From positions 7,569,081 to 7,633,080 of the forward strand of contig CM019219.1 in the NCBI GenBank assembly GCA_009741485.1: a stretch of 64,000 bases of DNA, in the 5' to 3' direction. The position numbers and the translations under genes are program-made. The notes under the pieces were generated by a model. That model searched no databases, was not told the DNA's origin, and saw only the letters and a program-made list of their open reading frames with translations. Shown here piece after piece: positions 56,901 to 64,000 of this stretch (positions are counted from its first letter, which is position 1; each line of letters opens with the position of its first letter). This DNA comes from Malurus cyaneus samueli. Its lineage: Eukaryota > Chordata > Aves > Passeriformes > Maluridae.

Positions 56901-57639
56901 ATTTTCTTCCTCTTAACTCCTTTTTAACTTCTAAAAAATTTCTCTTCCAGGTGAAAACCAGAAAAAAACACAAAGGAAAGTGAGAGATGATGGGGAGACT
57001 ACAACCACTACCATAATAATGATAGATAAATCTGGGCTAGTTGGTAGTAAAAAAAAAGAAAAAGAAAACAGAAGAAAAGCAGCCAAAATCAAAATCCCAG
57101 GTGTTTGAAATGTTCTGATTCTCAAAAAGCAAAAGCAAGGTTGTTTTTGCTGCTTTTCACTTGAGAAAGTTCTTTTGGAAACAAATTTAAAAGATTAAAA
57201 ATATTAAAAACCTAATCTAACAAAAATGTGGTTTTAAAGAACCCAGTTTTTGTCAGGAAAATTGTGAAGTATTCTCTGACATGTCTAATGTCAGCATCTG
57301 TATTTTCTCTCATTTTTCTACTCAGGATCAGAAACAAAACCAAACAAAACAGAACAAATGTTAAAATCTGTAATCTTTCTGACAACCTCTGACAGCTTGA
57401 AAGAGAAATGTGAAAACCCTCCCATTATACCTCATTTTGGTAAGGGATGTAAAAACTGAACTGGAGGATCCTCATCTTGTGAATGTGGCTCCACCATCCC
57501 TATGGAATGGTGTGTACAGACATCACGCTCAGGGATCAGTTAATAAAACGTGCAGGCAGCTGAGCCAATAATAGAGAAAGGAAGGGATTGAAAAATGGAG
57601 CGGAAAAACGGGAATATTTTGTTGCATCTCCTTTTCCTC
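56901..57639. other. AT-rich unique sequence
   Basis: No supported gene. Purine-rich on the + strand at 56955-57080. Confidence 0.55.
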
Positions 57640-57867
57640 CTCTCTTTGTCTGCTTTGTCCCTCAAGGTTCAGCTGCATGGGCCGTGTTGTGCCAACTCGT
57701 CTTTGATATCGATGGGGACATCTACTGAAAAATTGATGCCGTGATATGGCCCCAGGTATTTAAATTAACGAGATGTTAAATACTCTGTAGTTTTATCTGT
57801 AATTAGATGACATCGATGCAACTTGTTCCCAAGAGTGATTTGTAATGTTCTGGATTGTCCACTTAAG
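57640..57867. promoter_or_regulatory. Candidate enhancer with paired ATCGATG sites
   Basis: ATCGATG occurs at 57708-57714 (in TTTGATATCGATGGGG) and 57812-57818 (in TAATTAGATGACATCGATG), 104 bases apart. ATCGAT is the ONECUT/CUX core. Between them are AAAATTGATGCCGTGATATG and TTTAAATTAACGAGATG. Complex, CpG-retaining, not repeat-like. One of the best enhancer-like blocks by content. Confidence 0.5.
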
Positions 57868-57935
57868 GCTTGGGGCCCGATCCACAGTCTGCTGGCATCT
57901 CTATGAGTCTTTTCTTTGTCATTTTTGGAAGCAAG
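57868..57935. repeat. Old fold-back repeat fragment abutting the enhancer-like block
   Basis: GGGGCCCGATCCACAGTCTG, then ATGAGTCTTTTCTTTGTC, aligns loosely with the amniote repeat form 'ggggcctgatccacagcc..gtcaatgagagtctttccattgac'. Highly diverged. Confidence 0.4.
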
Positions 57936-59369
57936 GTTCCAAAATCCCTCACACAAAGCTCTCTTTTTTTTTTTTTTTTCTATCTGTTTATCAATGTCTG
58001 TATGCATATGTCTGATCTCTCCTTTCCACTATCTCCAAATATTTGGGTTTTACATCAGTCAATGTCCTTAATTTGGGGGTAATTTCAATTAATTTTTAAC
58101 TGCTTTTTTCTTTGTAGCTATATTTTGCCTTTTCATTCCTGGTTAATTGTCAGTTTTTGTTCAATATTTACAAGTTTTGCATTGAATCATATTTCTTATG
58201 CTAATCCTCTTCATCTAATATGCTCACTAGAGATGGTTGAAAAAACTTGGATTTTTTTTAGAGAAAAAAGAATATATCAGTAACAGTCAAAGTCCTTACA
58301 GGCGATTTTTTACTCCAAAGCTTCCACTGTTCTTTCCTCTGCCCAGCAGAAGACAGTTTCAGTCTCAGCACATATCCTAAGATTACCCACATGACTGGAA
58401 GGATTTAAACACATCCTGGTCAGTGCTGCCTGTGCCTGGCAGAGTCTTTGGCAGCACTTTGAGGGATGCAGCTCCAGGAGAACCCATGGCATGGTCTTGT
58501 AAAAAAAAAATTCTGTGTTGGCGTCAAGCATGCAAACCCTCTTAGAAACTTCATCCCTGCTTGAGCTAAATTCTCTGGGGGAGGTAAAAAGGCCAAAAGT
58601 CTGCTCCTCTCCTCACCCCACACTGAAAATTTCCACATTTGTCTCAGGTTGGCACCATCTATCCCATGGTATTGTGAACAAAATTGATGATGCTTGAGTG
58701 GGGAGAATTCCTCCCCTGGGCTGGGTGTAAAGGTCCTTCAGAGCACATAAAAAGCATTAGGATTTTAGCGTTAAGATGCTTCAAATAATGTGAGTTCTCC
58801 GAGTACACAAGCAAAGAGACAGATAGGAGGGAGAGAGAAATAAATGGCAGGAATGTGATGGGTGTGCTGATGCACCCATGGCATTGCCAGGATTTCTCCC
58901 TCTGGGAATTTCAGCATGCTCAGCTCAGCTCCCTTTAGACATCCCAAACGAAGGACTTTCTGAAGCTTCTTTGAGGAGGCTGTTGCAGATCTCACTGTTC
59001 TTTCACAACCAAACCCAGACCCCCCAGAGGTTTCATTTGTGTCTCCCTTCTGCCCTGTGTCACCCCATTTCCCCCCAGCAGAGTCCCTTGGGCTCACTGG
59101 TGCACAGGGAGCGGGGTTGCCCCGTCACTTGCCCTGCCTATACACATTCCAGTCTTTTAATCTTTCTCCTCAAGCCCGTCCTAGTGGCCCCTTCATCGTG
59201 CTCTCAGCCATCCCTGGCTCCTCCAATTTGCCTGTGGTAATGAGGTGCCCAGTGCTGAGCACCGTGCTCCAGGACCCGCCTACACGTGCTCCGTGCGGAG
59301 GGACCACGGTCTTGCTGACACATCCCGTCTTTTCTGTTCCCTTTTTTTTTTTCCCTTCAGTGATCATCA
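57936..59369. other. Unique non-coding sequence
   Basis: T16 run at 57964-57979. GC-richer at 58880-59330, with CpGs at 59260-59330 and no coding signal; frames of 113-120 codons overlap each other. Confidence 0.55.
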
Positions 59370-59560
59370 TTCAAAATTAAAATAACATGGAAAGGCAAAG
59401 CAACTGAAATCAAAATCTAATGCATAATTAGATACAGCATGAGACAACAAACACGTCTTTGCTATCTGCCTCTGTATTGTAAACAATGATTACTTTACAT
59501 GTTCAATGTGCCATGAAAGAAGAAAGAGCCTCTTGTGATGTTTTGTGAGAGCTTTGACTA
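59370..59560. promoter_or_regulatory. Candidate conserved non-coding block with homeodomain palindrome
   Basis: ATCTAATGCATAATTAGAT (59415-59433) has exact 7-base inverted arms ATCTAAT/ATTAGAT around GCATA, so it carries two opposed homeodomain cores and a TGCATAATTA octamer-like core. GTAAACAATGATTACTTTAC (FOX/SOX-like) follows near 59480. No repeat similarity. Confidence 0.4.
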
Positions 59561-60893
59561 CATTTGCCCACTTTTCAAACAACAAAAAAATAAACTCACA
59601 CTAACAAGGTGTATGTTTTCAGTCCTAAAATATGGGGTCACTCTCTGTTAAGGGGTCCATTCAATGATGAAATGAGATCAAAATGGTTGAGGCCACTGAA
59701 AGAAAGCAAGAAGGATTTGTCTGAAGTTCTGGTATACTGGCTATTATTTCAACCAAATAAGGATGCCTGGCTTTATTCTTCATGCTCCCTTGCCCCTTTT
59801 GAAAAACTGAAAAGAGAAAGGAAATGGCTAAGTTGTATCATGTATTACCTTGATGAGTGCTTATAACTCTTCATTCAGAGTTAATCATTAACCCAGGTTT
59901 TTGTGGTGATTGTTTTAGCTATGAAGCTTCTACACGAAATTTGTGCAGCACATCACCGTGAAAAAGAAAAAGCCAACTGCAAAAATCAAATAAAGTGATT
60001 AGAGAGGGTGGATGTGCATGTGTGTATAGATCTATATATCCCACTGGTTTTATTTTAATACACACATGAATATTTGTGTACCTCTGTCAAAACTGCTGAC
60101 CCTTAAATTGGAAGTGCATTCTTGCTCAAAACCAGATTGCTTTGATCTATTATTTTTAATGTATTTATTCATTTATTCGGTCCAGCCTCTGATATTCCCA
60201 CATAGCCTGAGCAGTTCTCTCAAATTGGGCAAAATAGTGTTCTCTTAATCTCTTGTGTATTTAAAAAAATATATTTTTTGCTCATTTTGACAAACAATGA
60301 AAAACCTGAAAACTTCTGCAAAGTGAAAAAAATTATATCACTTCAGGGCTGTAGAAACCTGTTTGTGTTTTGATCATTCTGAGACATTTCATTTTAGTAC
60401 CGGGTTTGTTATTTTTGTATGCTAATTAACGTACATTTCAAACAATCTTGTTTTGAACTGAAAATCTGGAATTTTTTTGTTTTGAAACTTATGTTCCAAC
60501 AATTAAAAAAACCTATTTAATTAAAAATGCAAAAACATAAACATTTTCCATAGAAAGCCTTGATGCCAAGAAATCAGCATTTTCTGACAAAAGGCTTGTT
60601 TCGTGTAGAGTTTTTTTAGAAAAAGCCATAACTGTCTCTAGCACTAAAAATGTGATGTGGAAAAGTGGTGATTTTTATCTATTCCTGATGTGGCATAACA
60701 TAATCCGTCACCCACTAAAACACAATGAAATTTCATGCAAGGCAAAACTATGATTAAATGCTGGAGTATTCCAATCTGACCATTGGAGTGCAATAAAATA
60801 TGCACTTGAAAAATGCACTTTATATAAATACATGTGCGTGAGTGTGGGCACGTGTGTTTGTCTGTGGGCACCTCGTATATAAATTATCTCTGG
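59561..60893. other. AT-rich unique sequence
   Basis: No supported gene or transposon. Confidence 0.55.
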
Positions 60894-60930
60894 ATCCATC
60901 CGTGCATCCATCCATTCATCCATTCATCCA
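60894..60930. repeat. (ATCC)n microsatellite
   Basis: Imperfect ATCC/ATTC units. Confidence 0.9.
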
Positions 60931-62083
60931 CTCACACACGATCATTACTCAAGCACAAATAGTTCAACTTCCTTTTGGAAGGATCCGCTCATCGTATTTG
61001 TTTAAGGGAATAATGAACTGTTGTTGACTTGTTTGTACTCCATCCATGCACACAGCTATTAATTTATTAATTAATCCTCCTCAAAAGTCTTCTTTCTGTA
61101 TTAGTTGTCCTCATTTTTTATTATTTGACATCAATCCCACTAAACCATCACATCTTGTTTTACTGACTCAGATCCTGAATCAAACAGCTATTTCTTAAGG
61201 GTTTTCCAGCAAGTATATTTCATCTGTGCACGAAACTCTTGTGGTTAGATTTAGGTCTTGAATGATTATTATTCAGAAACAGCAAACTATACGGCTTGAA
61301 ACAAGAGCATGACTTTTTTTAGGTTTATTAAAATTGCATAAAGAGGTTTGGATTTTTTCTAAACCCAGTACTTAGAATGGCCGGAATTGTAATGTTTTTA
61401 TATAAACTGTGTTTCTGCAGTCATTGACCCAGGTAATAAGTAATTTATTCAGTCTTTCTTTAAATACTATTTTGTTTGGTTTAAACCCAAGGTTGGGCAT
61501 ATATATTTGCAAGTATTGTCTTCCCTCACCTTTTAATATATATACAATAAATATTTAAAAGGTCATTATGGTAAAGATAGATGAAAAAAATCTTGGCTTT
61601 TCATCTCTTCCAGCTCATATGCTGTGGCCATTCTGGTGGCTAGAAAAATCTATTTTGTGCTGTAGATTTTTTGTAGGAAATTAAAAATGGATAGGTTAGT
61701 GATCATTACAGTTATTTTATGCATCTCCTTTCACAAAGTAAACAAATGGACTTAAACAAGCACACAAACGGGCTGAATGTTGAGATTACTGTAAATAAAA
61801 CACAGGGAGAAGTTGCAATAGCTCCAGTTTGCGTATTTCTGTTAAATGTGAAGTGAAGCCACTGGCAGAGGACTGGGCAGAGCAGTAGGGGACAGATGGG
61901 AGCCAGTCCTGGGCCACCCATGGCTCTCTGGTACCTGCACATCCATGGCACGGGCACTGCAAAGGCATTTTTTGCAAGAATTCCATAGTTTTGTTTTTTT
62001 TTTTAAATAACAATTTTCTCAGAGACCAATCCTTGTGCAGGACTCTGGGCTCTCTTCCTCCTTCTTGCACAAGCGTGCACATG
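60931..62083. other. AT-rich unique sequence
   Basis: No supported gene. Short TA-rich runs near 61500 and 61536. Confidence 0.55.
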
Positions 62084-62105
62084 CACACACACACACACAC
62101 ACACC
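62084..62105. repeat. (CA)n microsatellite
   Basis: About eleven CA units. Confidence 0.95.
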
Positions 62106-62689
62106 CTGCCCTAACCCCTTGGCACTCCCTGCCTCCTTTCAACTACCTCTGCTATCCTCTGCCCCCATCTGAATAGCACAGTCGATTAAGAGGAATTGAT
62201 GGATCAAGGCAAAATGCCCAGCAGCTATAATTTTCCCATCCCACCCCAGGCAGAATTTTTCCTGCGTGAATGAAGCTGGGAAAAAAACTGAGGGGGAAAA
62301 AAAAAAGAAGGATTTTGACAACAGCCCCCAAAGATAACTCGAAGAAGCTGGTACATCCATTTGATTAAACCTCACAGACAGCACCAGCTCCAGGGTTTTC
62401 CTAGATCTGAATCCCCTAGCACTTCCCATCGGATTTAAAGCCCCCATCCCTCAACATCACTTTGCACTGAGTGCAACAGCAGCGAGAAAAAGAAACAACT
62501 GCGCCAACCATTGAAACCGTTTCTAATCTCTCTTGCTCCTTTCTGCCTCTGTCCCAGAAGATGTTTTTTTTTTTCCCCGTGGGGCCCGGAGGTTTGGTTT
62601 GGCCCCAGCCAGGGGAGACAGAGCCCTGGGTGGGCGAGGGGACAGCGCTGCCCCCGCAGCCACAGCCGCGCTCCCGCCGAGCAGAGTGG
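62106..62689. other. Unique sequence, GC-rich at its right end
   Basis: No gene. 62570-62690 is CpG-bearing (GCAGCCACAGCCGCGCTCCC) and may belong to the following regulatory block. Confidence 0.5.
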
Positions 62690-62880
62690 CAGAACGGCTC
62701 TCTCCCGCTGCTTTCACATGTCACAAACAATTGCTCTCATCGCTCATCATATTGAAGTTGTCAGGGCTCTCTGACGCCGATAATTTGTGTGAGTTGATCA
62801 TACTTTGGTAAATCAACAGGTCACGACCCCTGACCCATCAGCCTGGTGGCTGGCGGAGAGCCACCTACAAATCTTGTGAC
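62690..62880. promoter_or_regulatory. Candidate enhancer with nuclear-receptor-like half-sites
   Basis: AACAATTGCTCTCATCGC (SOX-like ACAAT), ACGCCGATAATTTGTGTG, GTTGATCATAC and GTAAATCAACAGG precede AGGTCA (62818-62823) and TGACCC (62831-62836), an inverted half-site pair with a 7-base spacer. Complex, CpG-retaining, no repeat similarity. Confidence 0.45.
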
Positions 62881-63779
62881 GGGGACAACAGCGAGGCTGT
62901 GAACTGCTCAAGTGCTCGTGTCTATCAGCTGCCACCAGAGAAGCCAGTCCCCTCTGCCCTGCACTGCTGGAGATGTGCTTTACTGCACAACCTCCTCTGC
63001 AAATCCATCTTAATTTCTGTTTGGGTATGCATGTGTGTGCCTGCACGTGCGTGTTTTGTAAAAAAAATTATTTTCACTGCAGTCACTCGTAACGAACTTT
63101 AGCCTCTTCCATATGTTTTAAATAGAAGATCCCAGCATGGGAGATAGGAGCAAAGCTGTTCAAGGTCCTACTCCAGCACCAGTGAATTGCTCTCACCCTA
63201 GATGCACGCAATGGTTAAATTTCCATGGCAGCTTTATGGGCTTCTTTTATAAAACTTTATTGACTCACATGTTCTCAAGTGGTGGCTCCGACTCTTTCTT
63301 TTCCTTTAGCTACAGTACGAACGTTCAAGTTGCCTTTGGTTCTTTGCTTCCCTATTTTTTTAACGTATAGGATTCCTGACCGAAGCCTTGAAGTACAGAC
63401 TGTGCGAGGGAGGGTAACACAGGCGTCTTTCATTACCCATGGTCTTCAATAACTCAGCAGCTGAAGCAGCCAGAGGAGAAGAGAGACCTGTGAACTCGAG
63501 CACGAAGGATACTGCGCGGATCAGCTGGAGGGAAGTCAGGAATGAAGTGGGTTCAACTTCCAAACTGCAAAGTTGTTGAAAGTTGCATGCCCTGCAGAAA
63601 AGACACAGACAGAACTCTGTAGCAAATGGGAGTTGCAGGCACAGCTGGCTTTAAAACTATCATTTCTTATAGCAAAAGGCAAGAAGAGATTCTTTTTTTA
63701 GCAGATAGCCCAAACATTGTCTTTGGCTGCTGCTTCTCAAGCATATGCACCCAGAGCTAACTCCTCTGCTTTCATGAGT
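62881..63779. other. Unique sequence, partly complex
   Basis: No gene. 63360-63540 has several CpGs (GACTGTGCGAGGGAGGG, ACTGCGCGGATCAGC) and may hold another small regulatory block, but no motif cluster stands out. Confidence 0.45.
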
Positions 63780-64000
63780 GGTGTGGGTATGGTAGGGAGA
63801 GGACGGATGGTGTGAATTTGTAATTCCAATTACAAAGGCAACAGCTGGCTCTCCCTGCTTTGATTGCCAGGTGTTCATCTGATGCCACATGTTCATTTCT
63901 GGGCCTTTTATAAATATGCTGAACAAATGAAAGTGCCCATATTCCCCTCTCCCCCACTTGAATTTAAATGCAGTGATGTGAATCACTGTGTGGGGAACCA
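63780..64000. promoter_or_regulatory. Candidate enhancer with homeodomain palindrome and hairpin
   Basis: TTTGTAATTCCAATTACAAA (63817-63836) is a palindrome except for its central CC, placing two TAATT cores in opposite orientation. It is followed by GGCAACAGCTGG (E-box). CAGTGAT-GTGA-ATCACTG (63971-63988) is an exact 7-base inverted repeat. GCCTTTTATAAATATGC lies between. The block is cut by the window end. Confidence 0.45.

Noticed and set aside
1..64000. CRISPR arrays, tRNA, rRNA, snRNA and known microRNA genes
   Set aside because: Looked for characteristic repeats, cloverleaf boxes and a set of familiar microRNA sequences by eye; none found. A covariance-model search would be needed to be certain.

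Overview
The window looks like nuclear DNA from a bird, possibly a passerine. This rests on the interspersed repeats. There are several CR1 LINE copies, including one with a readable C-terminal ORF2 remnant and a CR1-type 3' end. There is also one LTR that matches, from memory, a family common in bird genomes, plus much older L2-like and MIR/CORE-SINE-like remains typical of amniote DNA. No bacterial, organellar or viral gene organisation is seen. The bird assignment is well supported; 'passerine' is a weaker guess.

I find no protein-coding exon, tRNA, rRNA, snRNA or known microRNA that I can support. Most open frames are short or lie in low-complexity purine/pyrimidine tracts. One 355-codon open frame (33424-34491) is long for chance but resembles nothing I know. 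The best overall reading is a gene desert or very large intron carrying many candidate cis-regulatory elements. I cannot name the neighbouring gene.

Layout. 1-8 kb: the densest run of enhancer-like blocks, with homeodomain, TALE, SOX, POU and ONECUT-like cores and retained CpGs, at about 1.7, 2.8, 3.4, 3.8, 5.3, 5.8, 6.4 and 7.7 kb. 8-15 kb: mostly featureless, with a CR1 3' end, MIR-like fragments and an L2-like reverse-transcriptase fossil. 15-19 kb: two enhancer-like blocks. 19-26 kb: unique sequence, then a nested pair of old CR1-like elements (23.9-25.2 kb). 26-33 kb: AT-rich sequence with little to call. 33-34.5 kb: a CpG-dense enhancer-like block followed by the long open frame. 36.8-39.4 kb: a 41-bp tandem duplication, a MIR-like fragment and a CR1 of about 0.8 kb. 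42.7-44.9 kb: enhancer-like blocks, a GC-rich spot, a long T-rich tract and a CpG-retaining purine tract. 47.5-50.2 kb: further enhancer-like blocks and a fold-back element with 16-bp terminal inverted repeats. 51.2-51.5 kb: an LTR lacking its promoter part. 55-64 kb: old repeats, a CR1 tail, microsatellites and enhancer-like blocks at 57.7, 59.4, 62.8 and 63.9 kb.

The regulatory calls rest only on motif content, sequence complexity and absence of repeat similarity. Conservation, the decisive evidence, cannot be measured from one sequence. Repeat family names come from remembered consensus sequences, not from a database search.
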